A stretch of DNA of 64,000 bases from JAJTFA01 sp051715425 (GCA_051715425.1 JBPXJS010000002.1:62001-126000), one strand, 5' to 3'. Shown: positions 53,941 through 63,803, counted from the stretch's first letter. The notes: generated by a model from the sequence alone, not told the origin. Numbers and translations are program-made.

Positions 53941-53984
53941 AAATGCCCGAGGCAGCAACAGTTATATTGCTTTCACGGGCATTT
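53941..53984 (-). terminator. Rho-independent terminator of serA
   Basis: AAATGCCCG pairs with CGGGCATTT around an inner AGCAA/TTGCT stem; the minus strand then runs into T-rich sequence. It begins 12 nt after the serA stop. Confidence 0.75.
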
Positions 53985-53995
53985 CAAATGGGTTT

Positions 53996-54967
53996 TTATT
54001 TCTTAAAAAATTCAATCACTTTTTCAGCCAGTTCAATTCCAATGCGGTTTTGTGCTTCAACTGTGCTGCCGCCAATATGCGGACTCAAACTTACATGCGG
54101 GTGTTTAAGTATGGCCATATTTACCGGAGGTTCTTTTTCAAATACATCAAGCCCGGCAAAAGCCACCTGCCCGCTATTCAGGTTGGTAAGTAAATCTGTT
54201 TCGCTAATAACACCACCACGTGAGCAATTAATCAGTCCAACTCCTTTTTTCATTTTTGCCATTTTAGCATCGTCAATAATGGCTTTGTCTCCTTCATTAA
54301 ACGGTACATGAAAGGTAATAAAATCAGAATGTGTTACTACCGATTCTTCACTCACTGTATGAATGGTTACCTTAATCCGGGAGTTTTGTCCCAACGCAGG
54401 CAGCTCCAGACTTAAATCTACTGCATCAACATAAGGATCAAATGCAAGTACCTTCATGCCTAATCCAACAGCAATTTTTGCCACCTCCTGGCCAATACGA
54501 CCAAAGCCATAAACCCCCATTGTTTTACCTTTCAGTTCAATGCCATTGGAAGCAATTTTTTTCAGGTTCGCAAATTCACTGTCGCCCTTATCAGGCATTA
54601 CCCTGTTGGTAATCTGAATCATTCTGGTACCTGTGAATATATGGGCAAATACCAGCTCCGCAACAGAAATGGAGGAGGAGGCAGGTGTATTAATTACAGC
54701 AATGCCTTTGTTTTTTGCATAGGCCACATCAATATTATCCATGCCCACACCACCCCGGCCAATCAGCTTTAAATTGGGACAGGCATCTATCAGCTCTTTT
54801 CTTACCTTGGTAGCACTTCTCACCAAAATACCATCGTAGGCATTGAGTCTGGTGGCAAGTTCTTCCTGAGGAATTTTATTGGTGTCAACCTCATAACCGG
54901 CTGCCTCAAGCATTTTTTTTCCGGTTGCATCTATGCCATCATTGGCTAATATTTTTATCATACTCAT
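53996..54967 (-). CDS. serA: D-3-phosphoglycerate dehydrogenase, short form
   Basis: 323 residues, without the C-terminal ACT/ASB domains of long forms. NAD-binding GVYGFGRIGQEVAKIA, substrate/active-site segments GRGGVGMDNIDVAYAKNKGIAV, CSRGGVISETDL (catalytic Arg region) and SPHIGGSTVEAQ (catalytic His). It oxidises 3-phosphoglycerate in serine synthesis. Upstream on the same strand is serC, the next enzyme of the pathway. The start could be 54967 or the second Met at 54961. Confidence 0.9.
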   Translation of the reverse strand: MSMIKILANDGIDATGKKMLEAAGYEVDTNKIPQEELATRLNAYDGILVRSATKVRKELIDACPNLKLIGRGGVGMDNIDVAYAKNKGIAVINTPASSSISVAELVFAHIFTGTRMIQITNRVMPDKGDSEFANLKKIASNGIELKGKTMGVYGFGRIGQEVAKIAVGLGMKVLAFDPYVDAVDLSLELPALGQNSRIKVTIHTVSEESVVTHSDFITFHVPFNEGDKAIIDDAKMAKMKKGVGLINCSRGGVISETDLLTNLNSGQVAFAGLDVFEKEPPVNMAILKHPHVSLSPHIGGSTVEAQNRIGIELAEKVIEFFKK

Positions 54968-55051
54968 TTATCTTTATTACTGGTGCAAAGTGCTTAGTGC
55001 AAAGTGCTCAGCATTCATTTTTATTCATCTGTACTAATTGGTCATTGCTTG

Positions 55052-55067
55052 TCCCGCCATTGCGGGA
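55052..55067. repeat. TCCCGC-CATT-GCGGGA palindrome
   Basis: Perfect 6-bp arms, preceded by CTTG and followed by GTC. It lies in the 238-nt serC-serA gap, which also contains short direct repeats (GTGCAAAGTGCT; AACTTCGAACTTCT). Confidence 0.55.
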
Positions 55068-55205
55068 GTCACTAGTCAATTGGTCATTAGTCATTGCGTG
55101 TTCTCCGTGGTTGAAGTCTGTGGAAAGGAGAGCGGTTTTGTTTAACTTAAAAGGTAACATTTAAAATTTAACACTCCAACTTCGAACTTCTCAACTTCGA
55201 ACTTC

Positions 55206-56300
55206 TTAACTATGAACAGACCCCTGCGTTTTCATTTTCTCAAATTCCTGCATGGCATTAACCAGGGCCTGAACACTTTCCAGTTCAAGTGCATTGTATA
55301 AGCTTGCACGAAGGCCTCCTACAGAACGATGTCCTTTTAAGCCACTCAGGTTTTTGCTCTCACAAAATTTCAGAAATTCAGCTTCATACTCCTTGTTGTT
55401 TAGCACAAAATTTACATTCATGCGGCTGCGGTCTTCTTTTGCCACGGTACCAACAAATAAGCTGTTGCGGTCAATTTCGTTATACAACAAATCTGCCTTT
55501 GCTTTATTGCGTGTTTCCATTGCCTCAAGGCCAATTGATTTAATCCATCTCAGGGTATGCATACACACAAAAATGGCAAATACACTTGGCGTATTGTACA
55601 TGCTGCCATTCTCAATATGTACCTTATAATCGAGCATGGTAGGGATGGTACGTGTTGCTCTTTTTTCAAGGAAAGATTTTTTTACGATCACCAGGGTGGT
55701 TCCGGCAGGACCCATATTTTTTTGAGCGCCTGCATAAATGAGGTCAAACTGGCTGGCATCAACCGGGCGGCTAAAAATATCGGAACTCATATCGCAAATC
55801 AGCGGAACGTTGCCGGTTTCAGGAAAGCTGAACATTTCTGTACCGTAAATGGTATTGTTGCTGGTGCAATGGAAATAGGCAGCATCGGCAGGAATGGTAT
55901 ATCCTTTCGGCAGGTAGCTAAAGTTTTTATCTTCACTGCTGGCTACTACATTTACATTACCAAACAATTTGGCTTCTTTAATGGCACGGCTGGCCCAAAC
56001 ACCGGTATTGGTATAAGCAGCGGTTTGTCCTTCGCCCAGCCAGTTCATCGGAATCATATCAAACTGCAGACTTGCTCCGCCCTGAAGAAAAACAACGGCA
56101 TAATCATCACCCAGTTTCAGGATATCTTTTACCAGTTGCGTGGCTTCTGCAACTACTGCCTCGTATTCTTTGCTGCGGTGCGAAACCTCTAATAATGATA
56201 AACCTGTTCCTGAGAAATTTTTAAGGGCTTCAACTGAAGCATCGATAGCAGATTGGGGCAGAATTGCCGGGCCTGCTGAAAAATTATGAACTTTATTCAT
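55206..56300 (-). CDS. serC: Phosphoserine aminotransferase
   Basis: 364 residues. HNFSAGPAILPQSAID at the N-terminus, VFLQGGASLQFDMIPMN, and the PLP lysine in DLIYAGAQKNMGPAGTTLVIV; the C-terminus has GLKGHRSVGGLRASLYNA. It converts 3-phosphohydroxypyruvate to phosphoserine. serA lies downstream on the same strand, so serine synthesis is grouped here, though a 238-nt gap with repeats separates them. Confidence 0.94.
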   Translation of the reverse strand: MNKVHNFSAGPAILPQSAIDASVEALKNFSGTGLSLLEVSHRSKEYEAVVAEATQLVKDILKLGDDYAVVFLQGGASLQFDMIPMNWLGEGQTAAYTNTGVWASRAIKEAKLFGNVNVVASSEDKNFSYLPKGYTIPADAAYFHCTSNNTIYGTEMFSFPETGNVPLICDMSSDIFSRPVDASQFDLIYAGAQKNMGPAGTTLVIVKKSFLEKRATRTIPTMLDYKVHIENGSMYNTPSVFAIFVCMHTLRWIKSIGLEAMETRNKAKADLLYNEIDRNSLFVGTVAKEDRSRMNVNFVLNNKEYEAEFLKFCESKNLSGLKGHRSVGGLRASLYNALELESVQALVNAMQEFEKMKTQGSVHS

Positions 56301-56422
56301 TGTTGGCTGTTTAAAAAAGCAATGCGAAATAAAGTTTATTCGCCTAATTTCGCCAATAAATTAATGGTTATTTTATACCGGTCGCTCATAAATGCATCGT
56401 TTATGGTTTAATTTGACTCTGT

Positions 56423-57058
56423 ATGAATGATATGAAAAAGAAATTTATTTATCTGCTAATACTCTTGTTGTTTGCTCCTGTAGCCCTGTTTGCTCAACGC
56501 AAAATCAAACAAATAGATGAGGAGAAACAAGACCAGGACAATACTGCTAAAAGTTATGAGAAATCCCCCTTTTGGGAGAACGTGAGGTTTGGTGGTAATC
56601 TGGGAGGGTCTTTTGGAAACAACAGCAGTTCCTTTCTGGTTCAGCCGCAGGCCTTTTATATGGTTAACGATAATTTTATGGCTGGCCTTGGGTTCACCTA
56701 TTTGTACTGGAGCATAGAATACAGCAACTATGCCGGAAGCCAAACCTACAGTTATTCCGACCATTCTTTCGGGCCCAATCTTTTTGCCAGGCATCGTTTG
56801 TTTGAAAGTGTATTTGCACAGGCTGAATACAGTGGAATGAATTTTAAATCTTTTAACGATTACGGGGAAACCCAGCGGGTGTGGAACAATGCCTTATTTA
56901 TAGGTCCCGGTTTTGTGCAGGATATGGGTAGTGGCGGAACTTATATTTTTATTTTGTACGACATTTTATGGAGGCAGGACGACTTTAGCAATCCTTCCAG
57001 CTTTTCCAGAAACTACCGCCAAAGCCCGTGGGACGTGCGGATAGGGTTCTACTTTTAA
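56423..57058 (+). CDS. Outer-membrane beta-barrel protein
   Basis: 211 residues. Signal peptide (FIYLLILLLFAPVALFAQ), a charged linker (DEEKQDQDNTAKSYEK), then alternating aromatic/hydrophobic strands (FGGNLGGSFGNNSSSFLVQPQ; FMAGLGFTYLYWS) ending VRIGFYF with a C-terminal Phe, typical of small outer-membrane barrels. Role unknown. The start is 56423 or 56432. Confidence 0.8.
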   Translation: MNDMKKKFIYLLILLLFAPVALFAQRKIKQIDEEKQDQDNTAKSYEKSPFWENVRFGGNLGGSFGNNSSSFLVQPQAFYMVNDNFMAGLGFTYLYWSIEYSNYAGSQTYSYSDHSFGPNLFARHRLFESVFAQAEYSGMNFKSFNDYGETQRVWNNALFIGPGFVQDMGSGGTYIFILYDILWRQDDFSNPSSFSRNYRQSPWDVRIGFYF

Positions 57059-57064
57059 TACCGT

Positions 57065-57685
57065 TTAGTTCAGAAAAAAAAGCTGTTTAATAAATACCAT
57101 AAACAGAGAAGGCTTAAAAACAATGGTGAACAATACACCGTAAATAGCTCCAAAAAAATGTGCTTCGTGGTTAATATTATCGTTCCCTTTTGTGTTCATG
57201 TACCAGGAATAAACCATATAAGCAACACCCCAAACAATTGCAGGAAGGCCTAATAATCCGTAGAGGTATATTTTATCGTATGGCCTGAAAAGGATAAAAA
57301 TAAATACCACAGCCGAAACCGCTCCTGATGCGCCAAGTGATCGGTAGCTGCTCACTTCATGATACTTTTGGTAGGTGGAAACATTTGCGGCACCAATAGC
57401 TGAAACATACATCAGCAGGTACATAAAAATACTTTTGGGATAGCCAAAAGCGGAGATATAATACATTTCAACAGCCTGCCCGAAAGAATAGAGTACAAAC
57501 ATATTTACCGCCAGGTGCATAAAATCGGCATGCAATACCCCGCAGGTAATAAAACGATACCATTGTTTGTGGTGTTTCACTGAGTAAGGATGAAAAACCA
57601 GCTGGTTGTTTAGTTGCTGGTTATAAAAAGCAGAAATGCTTATAATGCAGGTTAAAATTACAATATAAAGAGTCATACCGGACAA
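57065..57685 (-). CDS. Rhomboid-family intramembrane serine protease
   Basis: 206 residues, six hydrophobic segments. HADFMHLAVNMFVL carries the HxxxN motif, SLGASGAVSAV the catalytic GxSG serine, and NHEAHFFGAIYG the catalytic His with its GxxxG partner. It should cleave membrane proteins within or near a transmembrane helix. Convergent with the barrel gene and divergent from the phosphoesterase. Confidence 0.9.
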   Translation of the reverse strand: MSGMTLYIVILTCIISISAFYNQQLNNQLVFHPYSVKHHKQWYRFITCGVLHADFMHLAVNMFVLYSFGQAVEMYYISAFGYPKSIFMYLLMYVSAIGAANVSTYQKYHEVSSYRSLGASGAVSAVVFIFILFRPYDKIYLYGLLGLPAIVWGVAYMVYSWYMNTKGNDNINHEAHFFGAIYGVLFTIVFKPSLFMVFIKQLFFLN

Positions 57686-57696
57686 ATATAGGTTTT

Positions 57697-58230
57697 ATGA
57701 TTAAAGTAGGAATATTATCAGATACCCATGGATATATAAATCCCCAGTTGCTGTCTTTTTTTAAAGACTGCGATGAGTTGTGGCATGCAGGTGATTGGGG
57801 AGACGAGAAGACAACAGAGCAGTTAAAAAAGTTTAAGCCGGTAAAAGGTGTATACGGGAATATTGATGGGAGAGGAGTGAGGGCAGAATATCCTGAAGTA
57901 CTGGAATTTGAATGCGAAGAGTTAACAGTTTGTATGCTGCATATTGGTGGATATCCGGAAAAGTATTCGCCCTTGTTTAAACGCATATTAAAAATGCGAA
58001 AACCCGATATCATGGTTTGTGGCCATTCACATATTTTAAAAGTAATGCGTGATAAAAAGTATAACCTCATGCATTTTAATCCGGGGGCGGCCGGAAATAA
58101 AGGTTTTCATCAGGTTTGCACCGCATTGCGGATGAAGGTGGAAGGCAAAAGAATGTTTGATCTGGAGGTGTGGGAACAAAAAAGAAACCTTGATGCAACG
58201 GATTTACTTTTTTCAGAGACTAAGAATTAA
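57697..58230 (+). CDS. YfcE/MJ0936-type metallophosphoesterase
   Basis: 177 residues. All metal motifs are present: GILSDTHG (Asp9, His11), WHAGDWG, YGNIDGRG, CGHSH. Small single-domain enzymes of this type hydrolyse phosphodiesters in vitro; the physiological substrate is unknown. Its start is 11 nt from the divergent rhomboid gene. Confidence 0.92.
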   Translation: MIKVGILSDTHGYINPQLLSFFKDCDELWHAGDWGDEKTTEQLKKFKPVKGVYGNIDGRGVRAEYPEVLEFECEELTVCMLHIGGYPEKYSPLFKRILKMRKPDIMVCGHSHILKVMRDKKYNLMHFNPGAAGNKGFHQVCTALRMKVEGKRMFDLEVWEQKRNLDATDLLFSETKN

Positions 58231-58243
58231 TTGTTAATTCTTA
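58221..58243. promoter_or_regulatory. Perfect 10-bp inverted repeat before the first M43 protease gene
   Basis: TAAGAATTAA-TTG-TTAATTCTTA spans the stop of the phosphoesterase gene and ends 7 nt before the next ATG. Being AT-only, it is more likely an operator or mRNA hairpin than a terminator. Confidence 0.4.
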
Positions 58244-58250
58244 ATCAGGA

Positions 58251-60443
58251 ATGAAAAAATCAATTTTTACTTTTTTAGGGGTCTTATCCCTTGGTGCAAC
58301 TGTTGCAAATGCCCAGCACGCGTGTGGGTTTGATATCGTTCATAAAAACCTGCTTCAGGCCGATCCTCAGTTGCAGGAAGCCGAACAGTTGTATAATGCC
58401 CGTTTTAATGAGTTTCTGAAAACGGCAAACCTTAACCAGTACAAATCCGGAGGGCTTAACAAGAAAAAAACAGTAAAGTATATTATACCTGTTGTATTTC
58501 ATGTGCTGCACAATAATGGTTCTGAAAATATTTCGGATGCAAAAATTAAGGATGAAATAACCATACTCAATGAGTTTTTTAGTGGCACTTCTGCATTTAG
58601 CGAAAGGGTGAGGCCTGTGTTTAGTGATATCCTTGCCGATGTACAGATTGAGTTTCGCCTGGCAAAAAAAGATCCGAACGGAGCATGTACCAATGGTATT
58701 AATCGCGTAGTTACCCCGCTTACCGTTAAAGGCAATGATGATGTGAAAAAGCTGATAGGCTGGGATCCTCAGCGCTATCTGAATGTATGGGTGGTGCAAA
58801 CCATCAGTATCAACTCCTCGTTTCCTGTAGGAGGATATGCTTATAAACCTACTTCCCATCCCGGCAGCCGTTTTGAAGGCTTAATGGCGGCTGCTTCCAG
58901 TATTGGAAACATCAGCACAATAAATGCAGATCAACGCAATACCGTAACTCATGAAATAGGTCATTACCTTGGGCTGGATCATCCTTTTAATGGCGATAGC
59001 TGCGATGTGAACGGTGATTTTGTAGATGATACTCCTCCGGTTTATTTCAAACCCAATGCGGTAACATTTACCCGCAATGAGTGTGGTAACCTAAACTATA
59101 ACTCCTGCAGCGCTGATAACCCTGATCTGCCGGATCAGTATGAAAATATTATGGATTATTTCTCAGGCCCTTGTTCCGGTTTTATGTTCACGCTCGGACA
59201 AGCAGCACGTATGCATTTTACGCTTGATAATTATCGTAAAAATCTGTGGTCGGCTGAAAATCTGGTTGCAACCGGGGTAAACGAAACCGGTACCATTACC
59301 TGTGCACCTAAAGCTTCTTTCAGTGTGGTGAATATGTCGGAACTTGGTGTTACCTGCACCGGCAGCTCTTTGCTGTTTAAAGACAACTCGCACAATGCAA
59401 CCGTTACCGGATGGCAATGGAATTTTGGCGAAGGCGCAACTCCTGCAACCTTCTCCGGGCAAAATCCCCCTGCTGTTATTTATGCCACTCCGGGTAAAAA
59501 AACGGTAAGCCTCACTGCGTCTAATACTTCCGGTGAAAATACCTATACAGCTACCAATTTTATTGAAGTGAGCCCTGTTGCGGCAGCCTCATCAAATATT
59601 ATTTATGCCGACTGGGATTATGAAAACAACTTCCTTCAAAATGGCTGGGTATTGCACAACGAAGCCGGAGATGCCTGGAAACGCACCAATGCAGCTGCCT
59701 ACAGCGGATCGCACAGTTTAATGGTGGAGGCCATTTCCACCCGTAAAGGGTTTACCTACTCACTCATCTCACCTTCTTATGATTTCAGCCAGTCAACAAC
59801 CCCTTATTTATCCTTTTACTACAGTTTTGCAGCCAATGATGCCGGCAATAATTTTGTATCATATGATGCATTAAAAGTGTACATATCAAAAAATTGTGGT
59901 CAAACCTGGCAGGAGGTGCAAAGTGTTGAACCAACTCAGTCCGTTACCACCACCAATCCGCTGGCAGGGTTTAACCCAACCCTAAGCAATATGTTTAACT
60001 TTGTTCCTATTAACAAATTACAATGGAACAGCTTTAACCTGCCGGCTGCTAAAATTTCTAAAGACCCCAATATCAGGTTTAAAATTGCGTTCACCAACCA
60101 GGGCGGGAATAACTTTTATATAGACGAACTGGTTTCCGGGTTTAATACCTCCACAAAAGAAGTAACTGAAACCATCACAGGCTTATCGGTTTATCCTAAC
60201 CCTTCATCCGGAGATCAGGTAAATTTAAACCTGCAGGCATCTGCCAAAGGCAGGTTAAGTATCAGTGTGCTTGATATAACCGGGAAAAAGGTGGCAGATA
60301 TTACCAACAGGGAAGTAGAAGCAGGGAGCATCAGTGAAACCATTCATATTCGTGAAAATAACCTTTCAACAGGGGTATACCTCATCCAGGTGGAAATGGG
60401 AGGAAGCAGTTTATTGAGAAAATTGGTAGTTTCTCCAAGATAA
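58251..60443 (+). CDS. M43-family secreted zinc metalloprotease with T9SS tail
   Basis: 730 residues. Signal peptide (SIFTFLGVLSLGATVANAQ), pro-region, then the M43 catalytic domain with HEIGHYLGLDH (234-244) and the Met-turn ENIMDYF. A PKD-like domain follows (WQWNFGEGATPATFSGQNP; about 375-440), then a jelly-roll-like region (YADWDYENNFLQNGWVLHNE). The C-terminus, with LSVYPNPSSGDQV and ending LLRKLVVSPR, is a type A T9SS sorting domain. Pappalysin/ulilysin relatives cleave proteins outside the cell. The next gene is a paralog of the same layout. Confidence 0.93.
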   Translation: MKKSIFTFLGVLSLGATVANAQHACGFDIVHKNLLQADPQLQEAEQLYNARFNEFLKTANLNQYKSGGLNKKKTVKYIIPVVFHVLHNNGSENISDAKIKDEITILNEFFSGTSAFSERVRPVFSDILADVQIEFRLAKKDPNGACTNGINRVVTPLTVKGNDDVKKLIGWDPQRYLNVWVVQTISINSSFPVGGYAYKPTSHPGSRFEGLMAAASSIGNISTINADQRNTVTHEIGHYLGLDHPFNGDSCDVNGDFVDDTPPVYFKPNAVTFTRNECGNLNYNSCSADNPDLPDQYENIMDYFSGPCSGFMFTLGQAARMHFTLDNYRKNLWSAENLVATGVNETGTITCAPKASFSVVNMSELGVTCTGSSLLFKDNSHNATVTGWQWNFGEGATPATFSGQNPPAVIYATPGKKTVSLTASNTSGENTYTATNFIEVSPVAAASSNIIYADWDYENNFLQNGWVLHNEAGDAWKRTNAAAYSGSHSLMVEAISTRKGFTYSLISPSYDFSQSTTPYLSFYYSFAANDAGNNFVSYDALKVYISKNCGQTWQEVQSVEPTQSVTTTNPLAGFNPTLSNMFNFVPINKLQWNSFNLPAAKISKDPNIRFKIAFTNQGGNNFYIDELVSGFNTSTKEVTETITGLSVYPNPSSGDQVNLNLQASAKGRLSISVLDITGKKVADITNREVEAGSISETIHIRENNLSTGVYLIQVEMGGSSLLRKLVVSPR

Positions 60444-60638
60444 ACAAGCTTGTACAGGTATGTTTAGTGCAATAAAACATAGGCTTATTGCAGGTTATTA
60501 ACAGTTGTTAAGGGCTTTTTTACAGGATGATTACGTATATTTTTAGCTGGTGAATTGCAGACAAAAAGAATTTTGCTATTTTGCCAATTGAATTTAGATA
60601 CAGAATCATCCTAAAGTTTGAAAAATATAACAGTTAAT

Positions 60639-62903
60639 ATGAGAAAATTAATACTTGCAATCACGTCAGTTTTAGCAATCGGGTATGCCAATGCCCAGGT
60701 AAAAATGTGCGGTACAGATGAGCAGATGAAGGCTCTCCTGAACAATGCCCAAAGCCAGCAAGCAAAGGCAGAGTTTGAGTCCAAATTAAAGGAGTTTATG
60801 AATTCCTATAATCCGGAATTGTACAGGGTGCAAAATCAACTGGGTAAAAATGCAACTCCTAAATACATCATTCCGGTTGTGGTGCATATTTTTCACAACA
60901 ATGGCTCCGAAAATATTTCTGATGCCCAGGTTCAAAGTGAAATTGACTTTTTGAACAAATCATTCAGAAAACTGAATAATGATACAAGTCGCATCAGGCC
61001 TGTGTTCAGAGATATTGCTGCCGATGCTCAGATTGAGTTTCGTTTGGCACGCAAAGACCCGAATGGCAATTGCACCAATGGTATTGTAAGGGTGTTTACC
61101 CCGCTTACCAACCGTGGTAATGATAACTTAAAAAAGCTGAGTGTTTGGGATAGCAAAAGATACTTTAATATGTGGGTGGTAAGAACCATCAGCCGTGGTC
61201 CCGGAGTGTCGGTTGCAGGATATGCTCAGTTTCCGTTTTTTGCAGGTGGTGCTTCTTCTGCATCTACTGATGGAATTATGGTTATTCATAACGAATTCGG
61301 AAATACAGGAACATCTTTACCCGGACAAACCCCAAATGTTACCACCGCAACACATGAGTCAGGCCACTGGTTTGGCTTGTATCACCCGTTTCAGGGCGAC
61401 AGTTGTGATAATGAAGGAGACGGAATTCAGGAAACACCAACTACTTATAAATGGCAGGAGGGTTTAAGGCCTTGTTGTCCTGCGGTTACCTGCAGCAAAT
61501 CACCTTGCACGGATATTGCTAACCAATTGGTGGGTCGCACACCTAATACCTGCGGTTCTGATAATCCTGATTTACCTGATATGATTGAGAATTTTATGGA
61601 TTATTATTATGGAGATAGTGCAAGCAATATGTTTACCCTGCAACAGGTGGCCCGTATGCATTTCTGTCTCGAAAACTACAGAAGAGATCTTTGGCAAGCC
61701 GAAAATCTGGTAAGAACCGGAACGGATGTGCCAAATACAACTGCTGCCTGCGCTCCAATTCCCGCATTTAGTTCCACTACCGGAAACCTGTCAGTGTGCA
61801 CAGGTGTTGATATGACTTTTAGAGATAACTCTTATAACGGAACCATTACCAGCAGAGAATGGAATTTTGGTGAAGGTGCAACACCTGCTACATCAACCAC
61901 TGCCACACCATCTGTTACGTGGGCTACTCCGGGATGGAAAACAATTACCCTTTCTGTTACCAATGCAAATGGCACAACCACAAAAACGTTTGCCAATGCT
62001 GTTTATGTTCAGGGTGGCAGCACTTATTCGGGCACTGATGGCAGTGTATCTTATGCCGACTGGGATTATATCAATGATTTTTTGAGCAAAGGCTGGACTT
62101 ACGAAAATGAAACTCCGGACGCCCGCTGGATAAGAACAACACAGGCCTCTTATTCAGGTGGGGTTAGTTTGTTGCTGGAACGTAATTCTTTATCCTACGG
62201 TTCAAGTTATTCACTGGTATCTCCAACTTTTGATCTGAGTGGTGCCAGCAATCCATACCTTTCATTTAATTATTCATTTGTTACCAATTATATCGAAGCC
62301 GGAACCAACAACGATTCGAGGGATGGTTTAACCATTTCCGTATCTACAGATTGCGGAAAAACATGGTCGCCAAGAAGAAATGTAGAGGGCTCAAGCAATG
62401 AAGCTACACCAAACCCGCTTAACACGAATTTGAGTCCGGTACAGTCAGCAACCTACTACGTACCTTCCAACCTGAATCAGTGGAAAAAAGAAGGTATTTC
62501 AGGAACCAATGTTGCCGCGTCAAATCAGTTGGGTAGCGTAAAATTCAAAATTACATTCACCTACTATGGTGGCAATAATATTTACTTCGATAACCTCCAG
62601 ATTGGTCTTAGAAACAGCTTAAATGATCAGTTAAAACCTTCTGATATCAACTTTGAGGTTTTCCCTAATCCATTCAATCAGGTGGCTACTGTTAATTTCG
62701 AAACCAAAGAAAATGCACCCGTTTCATTAACACTTGTTGATATTGCAGGTAAAGAGGTTGCCACCTTATTAAACGAACAGAAAGAGGCCGGATACCACAA
62801 GGTAAATATTGATAAAGCTGCTCTTAATCTGGGTAGTGGTATGTACTTTATCAATGTAAAAGTGGGTAACTCAGGATTCACACATAAAATTATCCTTAAT
62901 TAA
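60639..62903 (+). CDS. Second M43-family zinc metalloprotease with T9SS tail
   Basis: 754 residues from the ATG at 60639 (signal MRKLILAITSVLAIGYANAQ). Zinc motif HESGHWFGLYH (239-249), where the residue after Glu is Ser instead of Ile, and Met-turn ENFMDYY. An insert after the zinc site is Cys-rich (CCPAVTCSKSPC), absent from the upstream paralog. PKD-like (REWNFGEGATPATSTT), jelly-roll-like and T9SS domains follow (FEVFPNPFNQVATV; ends FTHKIILN). The two genes clearly arose by tandem duplication. Confidence 0.93.
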   Translation: MRKLILAITSVLAIGYANAQVKMCGTDEQMKALLNNAQSQQAKAEFESKLKEFMNSYNPELYRVQNQLGKNATPKYIIPVVVHIFHNNGSENISDAQVQSEIDFLNKSFRKLNNDTSRIRPVFRDIAADAQIEFRLARKDPNGNCTNGIVRVFTPLTNRGNDNLKKLSVWDSKRYFNMWVVRTISRGPGVSVAGYAQFPFFAGGASSASTDGIMVIHNEFGNTGTSLPGQTPNVTTATHESGHWFGLYHPFQGDSCDNEGDGIQETPTTYKWQEGLRPCCPAVTCSKSPCTDIANQLVGRTPNTCGSDNPDLPDMIENFMDYYYGDSASNMFTLQQVARMHFCLENYRRDLWQAENLVRTGTDVPNTTAACAPIPAFSSTTGNLSVCTGVDMTFRDNSYNGTITSREWNFGEGATPATSTTATPSVTWATPGWKTITLSVTNANGTTTKTFANAVYVQGGSTYSGTDGSVSYADWDYINDFLSKGWTYENETPDARWIRTTQASYSGGVSLLLERNSLSYGSSYSLVSPTFDLSGASNPYLSFNYSFVTNYIEAGTNNDSRDGLTISVSTDCGKTWSPRRNVEGSSNEATPNPLNTNLSPVQSATYYVPSNLNQWKKEGISGTNVAASNQLGSVKFKITFTYYGGNNIYFDNLQIGLRNSLNDQLKPSDINFEVFPNPFNQVATVNFETKENAPVSLTLVDIAGKEVATLLNEQKEAGYHKVNIDKAALNLGSGMYFINVKVGNSGFTHKIILN

Positions 62904-62933
62904 TAAGTAAGGATATAATAGCATACCTAACTT

Positions 62934-62970
62934 AAAAACGGCTGTAATGTAAACCATTGCAGCCGTTTTT
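62934..62970 (+). terminator. Rho-independent terminator of the protease genes
   Basis: AAAAACGGCTG/CAGCCGTTTTT plus AATG/CATT with one opposed T.G pair, 5-nt loop, T-rich tail. It lies 31 nt past the stop. Confidence 0.88.
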
Positions 62971-63195
62971 GTTTTATGTGGTGGTAGTTTGATTAACAGC
63001 CTGTTTCCAAATAAAGGAAGGCATTTATATTAAACCCCGGGCAGTAAGTTATACGCTGTTAAGCCTGCATGAAAAGCCAAACGCTTATACGGCTTTTACT
63101 GATGAAACGAGGCATAAGCTGAACCTTCATAAAGTATCGGCTATACAGGCAAATGATGCTGCATCAGGTATTCTGTTTTAGATAAAACAGGGCAT
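62971..63195. other. Intergenic stretch with a possible gene remnant
   Basis: From about 62997 to the TAG at 63179-63181 the plus strand is open with protein-like content (IKPRAVSYTLLSLHEKPNAY; TRHKLNLHKVSAIQA) but no start codon. It may be the decayed 3' end of a gene. Nothing else is seen. Confidence 0.25.
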
Positions 63196-63236
63196 AAAAA
63201 AACCGGATAGTGTTTAATCTGCTATCCGGTTTTAAA
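63196..63236 (-). terminator. Rho-independent terminator of the DUF6580 gene
   Basis: AACCGGATAG/CTATCCGGTT perfect 10-bp stem with an 11-nt loop; on the minus strand it is followed by a T-run. It may act in both directions. Confidence 0.82.
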
Positions 63237-63254
63237 TATAATTTGGGAAATATG

Positions 63255-63803
63255 TTAAGCCTTCTGCTCTTGCATGGAAGGAATATTAAGCTGAAGGATA
63301 TAAAATCCACCAAACAAAACAGCATTATAAAATAAATCACTTACCAGCGTTTTATCAAAAAATGGAATAGCGGCCAGGTAACATTCAGTTAAACCTTTCA
63401 TATCAAGCGAGTAGAGTTCAGGTTTGTGAAAAAATCCGCCTATCCATACAAATAGATTGGTAGCCACAAAAAATAACACAGAAGAAGCAAGGGACATTCC
63501 CCCAACCCTGATAGCACTTTTGTTTTGTTGCATGCTTGTTCCCAAAAGGGTAATCAACAGGTAGGTGAGATAAACCATAATGGTTTGCTCCGGAAAGGCC
63601 CATCCGTTAAAACCCATTAATGCATCACCTAAAAGCATAGCCAATACAGGCATACCAAAAGCAAGCCAGCGGTTTGTAATATATGCGCCTGCAAACAATG
63701 CCATTGCTCCAATTGGGGTAAAGTTCGGTGCGTGAGGGAATAATCTTGTAAGTGCCGCGGCAAAAACAATGAGAATCACTGCTGTTAGTCTTTTATTCAT
63801 CAT
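63255..63803 (-). CDS. DUF6580 family membrane protein
   Basis: 182 residues, about five hydrophobic segments. RLFPHAPNFTPIGAMALFAGAYI and a following MPVLAMLLGDALMGFNGW are the DUF6580 signature. The fold resembles ECF transporter S components, so a vitamin or metal uptake role is often suspected but unproven. No riboswitch is recognised in the 197 nt upstream. Start is 63803 or the second Met at 63800. Confidence 0.85.
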   Translation of the reverse strand: MMNKRLTAVILIVFAAALTRLFPHAPNFTPIGAMALFAGAYITNRWLAFGMPVLAMLLGDALMGFNGWAFPEQTIMVYLTYLLITLLGTSMQQNKSAIRVGGMSLASSVLFFVATNLFVWIGGFFHKPELYSLDMKGLTECYLAAIPFFDKTLVSDLFYNAVLFGGFYILQLNIPSMQEQKA

